NCBI RefSeq assembly: GCF_947504105.1
Contig: NZ_CANNGP010000015.1
Location: 1-64,000 of the forward strand
Length of the DNA stretch: 64,000 bases
Reading direction: 5' to 3'
Origin: an uncultured Tateyamaria sp.
Lineage (GTDB): Bacteria; Pseudomonadota; Alphaproteobacteria; Rhodobacterales; Rhodobacteraceae
The notes beneath the pieces are model-generated. The model saw only the letters and a program-made list of their open reading frames with translations, had not been told where the DNA came from and did no database searches. How positions within the stretch are numbered: the first letter of the stretch is position 1; the number at the start of each line of letters is the position of its first letter. Positions 24,042 to 33,442 of the stretch are shown here, piece by piece. Position numbers and translations under genes: made by a program.

Positions 24042-26561
24042 ATGCCTCTCACCGCACAGGGCAAACGACGGGCGGCACTGTTGGTCGGTCTGTTTGTACT
24101 TGGGCTCGGGCTGATCGCTTTTCTGGGTCGGGCCGTGGTGTCCGACCTTGATGCTTTGTCGACAGCGCAAACTGACGATATCAGCTGGAACATGGCCCAG
24201 ATCGAGGTCGAGTTGCTGCGTCTGCAAGGGGCCGCACGCGCAGCCCCGACCACTGCGGATGACCTCACGACATTTCGCAAGCGTTACGACATCTTCTACA
24301 GCCGGTTCACCACACTGGCGCAAAGCCCGCTTTATCGCGGGGTTCGCGCCAGAACCGAAGCGCAAGCTGGACTGCAAGCGGTGCAGGATTTCCTGATCAC
24401 CTTCACACCTCTTGTCGATGGCTCCGACGTTGCCTTGCAGGCCGCCCTGCCGCAACTGGCTGCTGCAACGGAAACCCTGCATCCTAACTTACGGCAGCTT
24501 GCTCTGGTCGCAATCGAAACCACCGCTCACAATGATGCGGCGGGTCGGCAGACCCTTTCAAGAACCCTGGTAAAACTGGCGGCGGCCGTGCTGGCTCTGG
24601 TCCTGGCACTGTTTGTGGCGGCCGGTGTATTGCTGCAGCTCTATCGGCGGGGGCAGGCCACTTCGCACGAAAACCAGGTTGTCAAATCGCGGTTCGAGGC
24701 GGCGGTTGCCTCTTCGCTGGATGCGGTTCTGGTTGTTGATGTCCACGGCCGGATCATCGAATTCAACGGGGCGGCGGAAACCGTGTTCGGTTACACAAGG
24801 GACGAGGCATTGGGCGGTGACATGGCCGACATGATCGTGCCTCCCCACCTGCGCGACATGCATAGGGTCGGCATGCAACGCTATCTCGACACTGGCGTGG
24901 AAAAAGTGATTGGTGCCGGGCGCATCCGGTTGGAAGGGATGCGCAAATCTGGCGCGGTCTTCCCCGTCGAACTGTCTATTTCGCTGGCAGAAACCGGTAG
25001 TCAAAAGGTGTTCGTATCCTTCTTACGGGACATCACGAGCGAGCTGGAGGCGGAACAGGACCTGCGCACCGCGCGGGACAAGGCACAGGAAAGCGAAAAG
25101 GCCAAATCGGACCTGCTTACGGTCATGAGCCACGAAATGCGCACGCCATTGAACGGCATCCTTGGTGCGCTGTCCTTGCTGAAACAGGACACCCCAACCG
25201 ACAGGCAAAGCCGCTATCTGAACGCTATCGAAGTGTCCGGTGAACTTCTGTTATCGCACGTCACGGACGTTCTGAACCTTTCGAGCCTTGATGCAAATGG
25301 CGTGCAGCAAACGAAGACGCGGTTCGACCTGCAAGGCGTGGTCCAAAGTTCGATCGACAGCCTGTCCGCAGCGGCAGAGGCACGCAACAACACGCTCAGT
25401 GTCACGTTCTTCCCGAAGGAAATCGGCGTTGTGAACGGGTACAAAACGCAATTGCAGCAATGTCTCGTGAACCTTGTTGGCAATGCCATCAAGTTCACCA
25501 AGGACGGCGCCGTGTCTGTAGAGGTCGAGCAGTTGCCGGATGCCGCGACGTACGAATTCCGCGTGTCCGACACCGGGGTGGGCATCGCTCCGGACGATCT
25601 GGCGCATATCTTCGACGAATTCTTTACTGTGAACACCGACTTTGCCCGCGACCACGACGGCACCGGTCTGGGCCTCGCGATCACCCGACGTCTTGTCGGC
25701 GCGATGGGCGGTGATATCGACGCTGACAGTATCCCGGGCGAAGGCAGCATGTTCTCGTTCCGCATCCCCCTTGCCACCGCCGACGCATACCAAACAGGGA
25801 AAGCCAATGCGCAAGACGGCGGGCAGGTCACCATCGCCGGAACCAAGCGCGCGCTTGTGGTGGATGACAATGACATCAACCGCATGATCCTGTCTGACAT
25901 GCTGGGCGATCTGGGCGTTACAACGGTCGAGGCTGAAGACGGCTTTGCCGCCATCAAGGCTATCGAGGCTGAACCTTTTGACGCGCTCTTTCTCGACATC
26001 AGCATGCCCGGTATCGACGGCCTTGAAACACTGCGCCGTATCCGCGCGCTGGAAGTCGACTGGAACACCCTGCCCGCCGTGGCCGTCACGGCCCATGCCG
26101 GGCAGCGGGATCATGACCTGATCCGCCGCGAAAGCTTTCTGGACCTTGTGGTTAAACCCATCAACACCGGCGATGTGCATAAAACCCTGCTCAAGATGCC
26201 CGGCTTTGCGGATGACATGACTGCCACAGACCAAGCGGACACACCTACGTCAGAGTTCGAAGCCCGCTTCGGGCGCGCCAAATACGCCAAGGCGATGGGC
26301 GACATGCACGACGAGTTGGCAATGCTCCTCGATGGGTTGCACACGCACCAACCGCTGACGGACGAAATCCGCGCGCATGCCCATAAGATTGCAGGCTCTG
26401 CCGCCGTGCTCGGCAACACCGCCCTGCGCCGCAGCCTGCAAGCGCTCGAAGGGGCCGGTGACGGCGCATGGGCCGAACAGGCCCCCGAAACCCTTCGATC
26501 GCTGAAAACCGAACAGAAGGATCTGGCCACACACATAGCCATGCTCGTTAAAACAACTTGA
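24042..26561 (+). CDS. Hybrid sensor histidine kinase (TM-PAS-HisKA-HATPase-REC-Hpt)
   Basis: This is an 839-residue inner-membrane kinase. Two helices (about 13-33 and 182-205) flank a helical periplasmic domain of about 150 residues. A PAS domain follows (SLDAVLVVDVHGRIIEFN). The dimerisation domain has the phospho-His in MSHEMRTPLNGILGAL near residue 363. The ATPase has NLVGNAIKFTKDGAV, DTGVGIAPDDL and GTGLGLAITRRLVG. A receiver domain (RALVVDDNDINRMIL, DALFLDISMPGIDGL, Asp near 651) and a C-terminal Hpt domain (AHAHKIAGSAAVLGN, His near 779) complete a full phosphorelay. The final acceptor is probably the divergent LuxR-type regulator at 22561-23175. The signal may come through the molybdopterin-fold protein encoded just upstream. 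Confidence 0.92.
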   Translation: MPLTAQGKRRAALLVGLFVLGLGLIAFLGRAVVSDLDALSTAQTDDISWNMAQIEVELLRLQGAARAAPTTADDLTTFRKRYDIFYSRFTTLAQSPLYRGVRARTEAQAGLQAVQDFLITFTPLVDGSDVALQAALPQLAAATETLHPNLRQLALVAIETTAHNDAAGRQTLSRTLVKLAAAVLALVLALFVAAGVLLQLYRRGQATSHENQVVKSRFEAAVASSLDAVLVVDVHGRIIEFNGAAETVFGYTRDEALGGDMADMIVPPHLRDMHRVGMQRYLDTGVEKVIGAGRIRLEGMRKSGAVFPVELSISLAETGSQKVFVSFLRDITSELEAEQDLRTARDKAQESEKAKSDLLTVMSHEMRTPLNGILGALSLLKQDTPTDRQSRYLNAIEVSGELLLSHVTDVLNLSSLDANGVQQTKTRFDLQGVVQSSIDSLSAAAEARNNTLSVTFFPKEIGVVNGYKTQLQQCLVNLVGNAIKFTKDGAVSVEVEQLPDAATYEFRVSDTGVGIAPDDLAHIFDEFFTVNTDFARDHDGTGLGLAITRRLVGAMGGDIDADSIPGEGSMFSFRIPLATADAYQTGKANAQDGGQVTIAGTKRALVVDDNDINRMILSDMLGDLGVTTVEAEDGFAAIKAIEAEPFDALFLDISMPGIDGLETLRRIRALEVDWNTLPAVAVTAHAGQRDHDLIRRESFLDLVVKPINTGDVHKTLLKMPGFADDMTATDQADTPTSEFEARFGRAKYAKAMGDMHDELAMLLDGLHTHQPLTDEIRAHAHKIAGSAAVLGNTALRRSLQALEGAGDGAWAEQAPETLRSLKTEQKDLATHIAMLVKTT

Positions 26562-26649
26562 AAACGCACATTCGCGATTCCTGATTGTTTTTCTTGGAAT
26601 TAAGGCGGGTCTGTCGTACACGTCGATTCGTAGCCAATAGGAGACCGCT

Positions 26650-27291
26650 ATGACGTTCATTACGAATGTCAGCGGCTTTTTCGTTGCGATAGCAGCCAGC
26701 GCGACCGTGATTGCGTCAGCCCCTGAAGTTCACGCAGAAGCCCTGACCCTCACCGACATCGCCGGACGCGAGGTCACGCTGACCGAAGCCCCCGACAAGA
26801 TCATTCTGGGCGAAGGGCGGATGATGTATTCCATCGCCGCCATCACCGAGGGAAACCCATTCGAAAAGGTGGTCGGCTGGAAAGACGACCTAATCCAATA
26901 TGACCCCGATGCCTTCCGCAAGTTCGAGGCGGCCTTCCCCAAAGACGCGGGCCGGATGATCAACTTTGGCAACCCGTACGCGGGCGATTTCAGCATCGAA
27001 GCCGTGCTCGAGGCAGAGGCCGATCTGGTGATGCTGGACCTTGGTAACCTGTTCAAGGCCGAAGAGACCGGGTTGATCGAAAAGCTCGACAAGGCGGGTG
27101 TGCAGGTGGTCTTTATCGACTTCCGCCGCAACGCCACCGAAAACACGGTGCCCTCGTTACTGATCTTGGGCCGTCTTCTGGGCGAAGAGGAAGGGGCACT
27201 TGAATTTGTCGATTTCTACGTCTCCGAGATCGCCGTCGCTTTGACATCTGTCGGAATGAGTGCCGAGAAAAAGCGGACGCCATCGGATTGA
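26650..27291 (+). pseudogene. Truncated iron-siderophore/cobalamin-type ABC substrate-binding protein
   Basis: The 213 residues correspond to the N-terminal half of a FecB/BtuF-like periplasmic binding protein. There is a signal peptide ending near EVHAEA, then LTDIAGREVTLTEAPDKIIL, a standard opening of this family, and LEAEADLVMLDLGNLF. The family is usually 300-380 residues long. Here the frame ends in an unrelated tail (SAEKKRTPSD) right after the interlobe region, so the C-terminal lobe is missing. AGGAG upstream and the intact signal peptide show it began as a real gene. No permease or ATPase genes follow. I treat it as a remnant left by a deletion; a functional half-protein is unlikely. 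Confidence 0.7.
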
Positions 27292-27722
27292 TTTCCAATC
27301 ATAGCGATTGCGAAACTGTATCCTAGCCTCCAGTCCCAGTGATCTCAGCTTTGTGTCACACTGCGTCGACAAAATACTGAGCGGTGGTGCTTCTGAACCT
27401 TTTGACTAGGCGACGCACAAAAGCCTGCCTCAGCCGGATGTTCCAACCAAGCCCAAGGCTGAGGATCCACGCCACTCACCTCAAAGCATATCGCGCCTTT
27501 TTTAGTCATTCATCTTCAGTTCAAAGGCGGATGATTGCAGTTTCGGCGAAGTTGCGCTGGTCCTGGCATGAAAAATTGATGGCGCCCCGCAGGCGCCTAT
27601 ACATTCAGTCAACGAATTTTCACTCGAATAACGACATCTGAATGCGGTGAGGCCCCGTGATGAAATCGATTAACTATTCAGCTTCCAAGACACCGACAAA
27701 TTGCCGCAAAGGACGGCGCCCC
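27292..27722. other. Intergenic stretch after the truncated binding-protein gene
   Basis: No gene is recognised in this stretch of about 430 bases. It contains one inverted repeat, CCTCAGCC at 27428-27435 and GGCTGAGG at 27457-27464, which could form a hairpin. The lower GC content and lack of coding signal are consistent with a deletion scar downstream of the truncated gene. The end carries the promoter and leader of the glucan gene. Confidence 0.5.
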
Positions 27723-29288
27723 ATGTTCTCACAACCCTCACGCCGCACGGTGCTTGTCGGATCAGTTGCGTTTCTGGCGTTGGGTTTATCGGACAGGGCA
27801 AGATCGGACGCAGCAGGTTCGGAAGGACCGATGACCTTCGACGGGCTTGTCGAAAAAGCCCGCAATGCTGCCACCCAACCGTTTGAGCCCGCCACCATCC
27901 CCGCGCCTGAACTCATTGAAAAGGTCAACTACAGCGCTCACTGGCAGATCCAGTTTCGGGAAGACGCGACGCTCTACATCGGAAAGAACAAAGCACCTGT
28001 GCAGCTTTTTCACCCAGGTCGCTACTTCCCCGAACCGGTTCGGATCTATGTCCGCGACGAAGCTGGCACATCACACGAAGTGCCCTTCATCCGTGACTTT
28101 TTCTCGATGCCAGAGGACAACCCTGCGCTCGACCTGCCGGAGGGTTTCGGCTTCGCTGGCTTCAGGGTTATGAGACCGGGCCTTGAGCCCGACTGGATAT
28201 CATTTCTGGGCGCCTCGTACTTCCGAACGGATGGTCCCGACGCACAATACGGTCTGTCAACGCGTGGCATCGCAATCAATACCGGATTGAACATACCGGA
28301 AGAGTTCCCTCGTTTCACCGCATTTTGGCTCGGCCCACCTGAAACCGATGACGAAGAACTCTCAATTTGGGCCGAGCTTGATGGCCCCTCAATCACTGGT
28401 GTTTATCGGTTCGGCGTGGTTCGCAATGCTGCGTATGGCGGGCACCTGACGCGTATATCGGCGCATCTTTTCCTGCGCGCAGGGATCGAGCGCTTGGGTG
28501 TGGCACCGCTTACCAGCATGTATTGGTATTCAGAGCGCGACCGCGCTGGTGGCGAGGATTGGCGCCCTGAGATACATGATAGCGATGGCCTCGCTATGGC
28601 GGCTGGAAGCGGTGAACGACTGTGGCGCCCGCTCAGCAATCCTGCAAGCGTCGCAACGTCAAGTTTCATGGATGAGAATCCTGCAGGCTTCGGGCTGATA
28701 CAGCGCGATCGCACCTTCGAAAACTATCAGGACGACGGTGTCTTTTACAATCGCCGCCCCTCAGCTTGGGTCAGGCCGATTGGTGATTGGGGACCTGGAC
28801 AAGTGCAACTTGTTCTGATCCCGACGGAAGATGAAACCTTTGACAATGTCGTGGCATATTGGGTGCCAGACGGCACAACCGAAAAGGGTGCAGCCTTCCA
28901 GTTCGATTACGAGATTGAGTGGCGCGCGCGCGATCCTCTGCCCGAGGCGGTGGCTTGGGTCGTGGCTACGCGGCAGGGTCAGGGCGGCGTACCGGGCGAC
29001 CCGCTTCCTGAAGGTGTCGGAAAAATGGTGATCGACTTCGAGGGGCCGTCCCTGACCGGTCTTGATCGCAATAGCGGAGTTCTTCCGGTCGTCGATGCCG
29101 TGAATGGCCGTATCCTTGAACCGATTGATGCCTATCCTGTCGTGGGAACTGACTATTGGCGGCTGACTTTCGATTTTGAACAAACAGGGCCCGAGCCTGT
29201 GAGTTTGCGCGCCTATTTGCAAACCAGGGACCGCGCATTGACGGAAACCTGGCTAACAGATGCTTGGGTGGAACGGGGACAGGGCTAA
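27723..29288 (+). CDS. Periplasmic glucan biosynthesis protein (OpgG/OpgD, MdoG family) with Tat signal
   Basis: This 521-residue protein acts in the periplasm in making or decorating osmoregulated periplasmic glucans. A twin-arginine-like leader (PSRRTVLVGSVAFLALGL) precedes the family region: FDGLVEKARNAATQPF, LFHPGRYFPEPVRIYV, ASYFRTDGPDAQYGLSTRGI and LTSMYWYSERDR, all typical of MdoG/OpgD. The Tat-type leader favours the OpgD subgroup. ATG at 27723 with AAAGGA upstream puts the RR motif near the N-terminus; a longer form from GTG 27657 or ATG 27660 is possible. No OpgH glucosyltransferase is adjacent, so the gene stands alone among other surface-glycan genes. Confidence 0.88.
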   Translation: MFSQPSRRTVLVGSVAFLALGLSDRARSDAAGSEGPMTFDGLVEKARNAATQPFEPATIPAPELIEKVNYSAHWQIQFREDATLYIGKNKAPVQLFHPGRYFPEPVRIYVRDEAGTSHEVPFIRDFFSMPEDNPALDLPEGFGFAGFRVMRPGLEPDWISFLGASYFRTDGPDAQYGLSTRGIAINTGLNIPEEFPRFTAFWLGPPETDDEELSIWAELDGPSITGVYRFGVVRNAAYGGHLTRISAHLFLRAGIERLGVAPLTSMYWYSERDRAGGEDWRPEIHDSDGLAMAAGSGERLWRPLSNPASVATSSFMDENPAGFGLIQRDRTFENYQDDGVFYNRRPSAWVRPIGDWGPGQVQLVLIPTEDETFDNVVAYWVPDGTTEKGAAFQFDYEIEWRARDPLPEAVAWVVATRQGQGGVPGDPLPEGVGKMVIDFEGPSLTGLDRNSGVLPVVDAVNGRILEPIDAYPVVGTDYWRLTFDFEQTGPEPVSLRAYLQTRDRALTETWLTDAWVERGQG

Positions 29289-29331
29289 ACCCCTGCCCGG
29301 CCCGTCCAATTGTTAAGGCGTGTCACCCAAG

Positions 29332-30930
29332 CTAGCTGCTGCGAGGGGCGATCAGGGCTAAATCTGTCCCGGTTGCTGAGCGGCGCTGGTAGAGGGACCA
29401 GAATTCCGTTTTCCTTGTGAGTTCAAAATGCTGCTCGAGATACGGGCCGTAGATCTGCTGCATCTTTTCGGTTGTCCCCTCGGCGACAGGTTGCGTTGGG
29501 ATCATCACCACATCAACACCGCCCAGCATCTCTTCGGCAGGAAGATGGAACTCCAGATCGAAGTTGCGGTTATCATGCATCCAGGCGGTGCCACCCTCTG
29601 GTGGGGGCAGTCCTGCAAGCGAGGTGAAGGGACTAACGAAGTCCATAACAAGGACCCGCGATGCCGATGAGTCGAGCGACGCAAGCAAAGTCGCTCCGCT
29701 TCCAAGGGTGTTTCCATAGTCACTGTAAAACTCGAATTGGCCCTTGTTGAGGATGTTGACGATCCGCAAGCCCTTGCCGTTGGGGGTGTCAAGCGCGACG
29801 CCCGATTTTGTGGCTGCAACAGTGGCATGAACACCAATTGCTGTGGCCGACGATAGCGCGATGGGCAAAAGCAACACCGCAACGGCAAACGGTGCGCCGC
29901 GGGCAACCGTCTGCATTGCCGGGGATCGTCTCGGTTGCTCTTCACGGGCGACTATCTCGGCTGCAACAGCAGCTCCTGCCAGCATGCTGACAATCCCGAT
30001 AGTCTGGAAATTCTGGTTGAGCAGCGCAAAACCTGCCGCGCCGCAAAAGCCATAGAACAGAAAGTCCGTAAATCTTGGTCGGCGCCAAAGTGCCAAACCC
30101 GCGATCAGTGCAAAAACCACATATTCACCGGAGGTAAGAAGAAAGGAACGTACGTAAATGTATGGCTCGATAACACCACTGACCTTGGTTGCTTCCACCA
30201 GATCGTTGATATGCGCCCAAGTACCGCCCCAGAACGCTTCGACCACAAGCCCGACGAATACGCACAAGGCAATTGCGCCCGCCGCCCAGCGGCGCTGTGC
30301 CGATTGTAGCAGCAGCAAAACAAGGAAGCCAGAGGCGACAACACCGTATGTCATCTTGGTATAGGCCAGTAGCATCGTCAGCGTCGCCGCCGATGCAGCA
30401 TCAAGCCAACCCTGCTGTCGAACTGGGCGGTTGGGCTGTATGTGCATCACAAGCAGAATACCAAGCAGGACCCAGCCGATGCGGTTATAGAACATTGCGA
30501 AGGAAACCTTCGATGGTATCTCGCCGGTATTCATTGGGGTGGCAAGCAACAGTACAAAAAATACTGCCAGCGGAACCCCGATCAGTGGACGCATCCTTGA
30601 TCGTAACACATGGATCATGATCGGCGCTGTCACCAGAACCAGCGTGGCCATACCGATCGGCATCGCCATACCAAGCCGTCCGGTCAGCCAATAACCAAGA
30701 CCCGGGATGTAGTAGTTAAGTGGTCCGAGCGCAGTGTGGAAATCCTGATTTGGTACTTGGCCATGAACAACCCGATACGCACCGTCCAGGAAAATCAGAA
30801 TATCGTTGAAGTACATCGACGTTGCAGTCGCGCCCGGCAGAACCAACAATGCGCAGCAAATCACCGTCGTCACCAGTGTGGCTAGTGTAATGGGCGAGAA
30901 AAAATCGCTTAACTTGGACACGCCAGACAC
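29332..30930 (-). CDS. Polytopic membrane protein, putative GT-C-type (arabinofuranosyl) transferase
   Basis: This 532-residue protein has about ten hydrophobic helices in the first 370 residues and a soluble C-terminal part of about 140. Near the N-terminus, after the first helix, it has FNDILIFLDGAYRVVHGQVP, followed by FHTALGPLNYYIPGLGYWL. Acidic residues in this first external loop are the usual catalytic signature of GT-C glycosyltransferases that use polyprenyl-phosphate sugars. It is the last gene of the DprE1/DprE2 operon and starts one base after the end of dprE2. I therefore propose that it transfers D-arabinofuranose from the lipid donor to a periplasmic acceptor. The fold assignment is by pattern and context; a transporter or a different GT-C sugar is possible. 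Confidence 0.65.
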   Translation of the reverse strand: MSGVSKLSDFFSPITLATLVTTVICCALLVLPGATATSMYFNDILIFLDGAYRVVHGQVPNQDFHTALGPLNYYIPGLGYWLTGRLGMAMPIGMATLVLVTAPIMIHVLRSRMRPLIGVPLAVFFVLLLATPMNTGEIPSKVSFAMFYNRIGWVLLGILLVMHIQPNRPVRQQGWLDAASAATLTMLLAYTKMTYGVVASGFLVLLLLQSAQRRWAAGAIALCVFVGLVVEAFWGGTWAHINDLVEATKVSGVIEPYIYVRSFLLTSGEYVVFALIAGLALWRRPRFTDFLFYGFCGAAGFALLNQNFQTIGIVSMLAGAAVAAEIVAREEQPRRSPAMQTVARGAPFAVAVLLLPIALSSATAIGVHATVAATKSGVALDTPNGKGLRIVNILNKGQFEFYSDYGNTLGSGATLLASLDSSASRVLVMDFVSPFTSLAGLPPPEGGTAWMHDNRNFDLEFHLPAEEMLGGVDVVMIPTQPVAEGTTEKMQQIYGPYLEQHFELTRKTEFWSLYQRRSATGTDLALIAPRSS

Positions 30931-30931
30931 C

Positions 30932-31693
30932 TCAAAGCTTCAGTTTCTTGAAAACTGCTTCCGGGATGGCCCGGATGATAAACATGACCAAGCGCCAGGC
31001 GCGCAGCACATAGATAACGTTTGCGGGGCGCATCTGAAGCGCGGCAATACGTGCGGCCACGGTCTCTGGTGCAGCGGTCAGGGGGCCGATCAGGTCCATG
31101 TCCGCAGTCATACTGGTCCGAACAAAACCTGGTTTAACGGTGACAACCTGTACGTCCGTCCCTGCCAAACGGTTGCGTAATCCCGAAAGATAAGCGGTAA
31201 ACCCGGCCTTCCCCGCCCCATAGACATAGTTCGAAGCCCGCCCCCTGTCGCCAGCGACAGAGCTTACTCCGACGATCAGCCCATGGCCGCGCTCGACAAA
31301 GCGCGACGCCAGCATTTCAAGAAGCAGGGCCGGACCCTCGAAATTCGTGCGGATCACCTGGGCGGCGTGTTTTGGATCGTTCTGCGCACGGGTTTGATCG
31401 CCCAGCATGCCGACGACGCAAACGACCGTGTCCGGCAATTCATCAAGCTGGTCCAAGAAGCCGGCAAATGTCGCTGTTTCCAGAATATCGAGCGGACGCA
31501 CAGTGACGTGCGCTGCTTCGTACCGGGTCCGGATATCGGCTGCGTTGCGGTCCGCTGCTTCGATGTTGCGCGCAGCCAGCGTGATCTTCCATCCTATCGC
31601 GGCATAGGCAGATGCCACCGCTCGGCCGATATCCGAGGTGCCCCCAATGACAAGTAGGCTTTTAGGGGGCGCTTGCTGATCAATGTCGCTCAT
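30932..31693 (-). CDS. dprE2: DprE2-like short-chain dehydrogenase (decaprenylphosphoryl-2-keto-ribose reductase)
   Basis: This 253-residue SDR enzyme has the NAD(P) motif LLVIGGTSDIGRAVA (GxxxGxG type), the active-site Ser in VSSVAGDRG and the catalytic YxxxK in YVYGAGKAG. In mycobacteria DprE2 reduces the keto intermediate made by DprE1 to give decaprenylphosphoryl-D-arabinose. It overlaps the dprE1-like gene by four bases (ATGA), a pairing that identifies the function much better than the SDR motifs alone. The C-terminus (FIIRAIPEAVFKKLKL) is amphipathic and may touch the membrane. Confidence 0.82.
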   Translation of the reverse strand: MSDIDQQAPPKSLLVIGGTSDIGRAVASAYAAIGWKITLAARNIEAADRNAADIRTRYEAAHVTVRPLDILETATFAGFLDQLDELPDTVVCVVGMLGDQTRAQNDPKHAAQVIRTNFEGPALLLEMLASRFVERGHGLIVGVSSVAGDRGRASNYVYGAGKAGFTAYLSGLRNRLAGTDVQVVTVKPGFVRTSMTADMDLIGPLTAAPETVAARIAALQMRPANVIYVLRAWRLVMFIIRAIPEAVFKKLKL

Positions 31694-33015
31694 ATTCCAA
31701 GCCTTTCTGACAGTTTTGAAGCCATCCGGTCCTTGGCCCCGATTTCGCTTCGGAGTTGTCGAAAGCGATCAAGTTGTGGATAGCCCGCAGCAAAAGTCGT
31801 AGGCGATTGAGTGGCATCCTTTGCCAAGTACATCCGCCCTCCCGCTTCAACGACGAGCGCATCAATCTCGGTCAACAGCGTCATCAGTTTTTCACTGACC
31901 GGAATATCGAGAGCGAGAGTCAGGCCCTCCATCGGGAAGGACATCAGACCAGAACCGGGCGCAAGACGTTTGAGCACGGCAAGAAACGATCCCGCACCAT
32001 GGCTTGAGATACGATCAAGGATCTCTGACACCGCGCTTTCGGCCTTGGCAACGGGGATAACACATTGATGCTGCACGAAGCCGCGGCGCCCGTAGATACG
32101 GTTCCAGTTCGCAATACTGTCGAGCGGGAAGAAATAGCTATCCCAAGGGACATTCGTCGTCTGACCAGTCTTGCGCGCACCATTCCTGTAGTACAGTTCG
32201 TTAAATGCCCTGACGGTCCTTGCGTTCAGCATCCAGCCCGGCATGTCGATCGGAACTCCGACCCGACCATTCGCAGAGGATGGGAAGCGAACGTCGCCCC
32301 AGGGCAGTTGTTCTGTCGTGGCATGCTCTCCTTCCAGGATCAGCGACCGCCCTAGCGAATCCCCGCGGGCCAAAACGTCGATCCAGGCCACTGTGTAAGT
32401 TGCGGTTCCGGTCTGACGCAGCAATGCAACCGCCTCGCTCAGGTTGCGCGCAACGTGAGTGGTTTGACGGATCCAGCCCGTCTCGATCTGCTTTAGCCGG
32501 AACGCGGCCGACAGGATCGTTCCGGTCAGGCCCATACCGCCGATGGTCGCGGCAAAAAGCTCGGCGTTTTCATCCCGACTGCAACGTATGACGCGATGAT
32601 CTGGCAGCGCCAACATCAGCCACTCGACATGATCTCCGAAGGTGCCGTCGATGTGCTGGTTCTTTCCATGGACATCCGAGGCAATCATCCCACCAACGGT
32701 CACAAAACGCGTGCCTGGGACAGAACACGGAAAATAACCGCGGGGCAGAAAGGTCGCGATGATTTCTGCAAGCGACACCCCTGCTTCGGTGGCAAGAATC
32801 CCGGTTTCAGGATCGAACGCCTGCATTCGGTTTAATCCCGTTGCGTCGATTGTATTGTCGCGCCCGATGGCTGCGTCACCATAAGACCGTCCAAGGCCCC
32901 GCGCGACCACCCCGGGCAGGTTCGCCGTGGCCGCGGCGGCCGGACCAATGTCAAACGCTACATCAAGAGGCCCCGACAGGCGGGGATACCGGCCCCAACC
33001 GCTCAAATCCTTCAA
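31690..33015 (-). CDS. dprE1: DprE1-like FAD oxidase (polyprenylphosphoryl-ribose 2'-oxidase)
   Basis: This 441-residue enzyme belongs to the VAO-type FAD family. Residues 38-47 (ARGLGRSYGD) and 113-119 (SDVHGKN) are the FAD-binding signatures shared with mycobacterial DprE1. GGRMYLAKDATQSPTTF near 392-408 includes Lys399, matching the conserved active-site Lys. With DprE2 it epimerises polyprenylphosphoryl-ribose at C2' to the arabinose form. The site equivalent to the cysteine that benzothiazinones attack in M. tuberculosis (Cys387, GWNICVD) is Ala368 here (GLTLALD). It overlaps gtrA and dprE2 by ATGA at both ends, so the proteins are coupled. Confidence 0.88.
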   Translation of the reverse strand: MKDLSGWGRYPRLSGPLDVAFDIGPAAAATANLPGVVARGLGRSYGDAAIGRDNTIDATGLNRMQAFDPETGILATEAGVSLAEIIATFLPRGYFPCSVPGTRFVTVGGMIASDVHGKNQHIDGTFGDHVEWLMLALPDHRVIRCSRDENAELFAATIGGMGLTGTILSAAFRLKQIETGWIRQTTHVARNLSEAVALLRQTGTATYTVAWIDVLARGDSLGRSLILEGEHATTEQLPWGDVRFPSSANGRVGVPIDMPGWMLNARTVRAFNELYYRNGARKTGQTTNVPWDSYFFPLDSIANWNRIYGRRGFVQHQCVIPVAKAESAVSEILDRISSHGAGSFLAVLKRLAPGSGLMSFPMEGLTLALDIPVSEKLMTLLTEIDALVVEAGGRMYLAKDATQSPTTFAAGYPQLDRFRQLRSEIGAKDRMASKLSERLGI

Positions 33016-33431
33016 ACGGTGCTCTCCCTGAAGACGTGACGTCGATCAAGCCAGAACTTGAGAACATATCCGATGCTCAGACCCACGACCGCACCAAGAT
33101 ACTTTGCGAAGTCAGTCTGCCAAATGGCATGGAAACCAAGTTCGAACGTCCAGAAGATCAGCGTCGTCAAAACACTGAACAGACCCGACAGTGTGATACG
33201 TTGCGCCTCGCCAAATGGCGTGGTGTAGCGTTCGCGAAAGGTCCACATTTTATCGACGACGTACTTTATGAAAAAGCCGACGAGTGTTCCGACCACGATC
33301 GAAACCATCAGGTGCGCATCTGGCACCCCGCGCACCGTCATCTCTTGGGCAAGCAGATTCGCCAGCACAGAAACAACTGCGGTTGCCGCGTACCGCGCAA
33401 TCGGGTGACCTTCTGACAGAACTCTCAGCAT
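33012..33431 (-). CDS. GtrA-family membrane protein (putative lipid-linked sugar translocator)
   Basis: This 139-residue protein has four predicted helices (HPIARYAATAVVSVLANLL, VSIVVGTLVGFFIKYVV, ITLSGLFSVLTTLIFW, AVVGLSIGYVLKFWLD) and the family's FxxKYxxxKxWTF pattern (FIKYVVDKMWTFRER). GtrA proteins are thought to flip or pass polyprenyl-linked sugars, and the mycobacterial arabinan locus also contains one (Rv3789). The start at 33431 fits the usual length; the frame is open further upstream inside the UbiA gene. It lies between the HAD-UbiA and dprE1-like genes. Its probable role is to deliver polyprenylphosphoryl-arabinose to the periplasm. Confidence 0.85.
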   Translation of the reverse strand: MLRVLSEGHPIARYAATAVVSVLANLLAQEMTVRGVPDAHLMVSIVVGTLVGFFIKYVVDKMWTFRERYTTPFGEAQRITLSGLFSVLTTLIFWTFELGFHAIWQTDFAKYLGAVVGLSIGYVLKFWLDRRHVFRESTV

Positions 33432-33442
33432 CACCGGATCCG

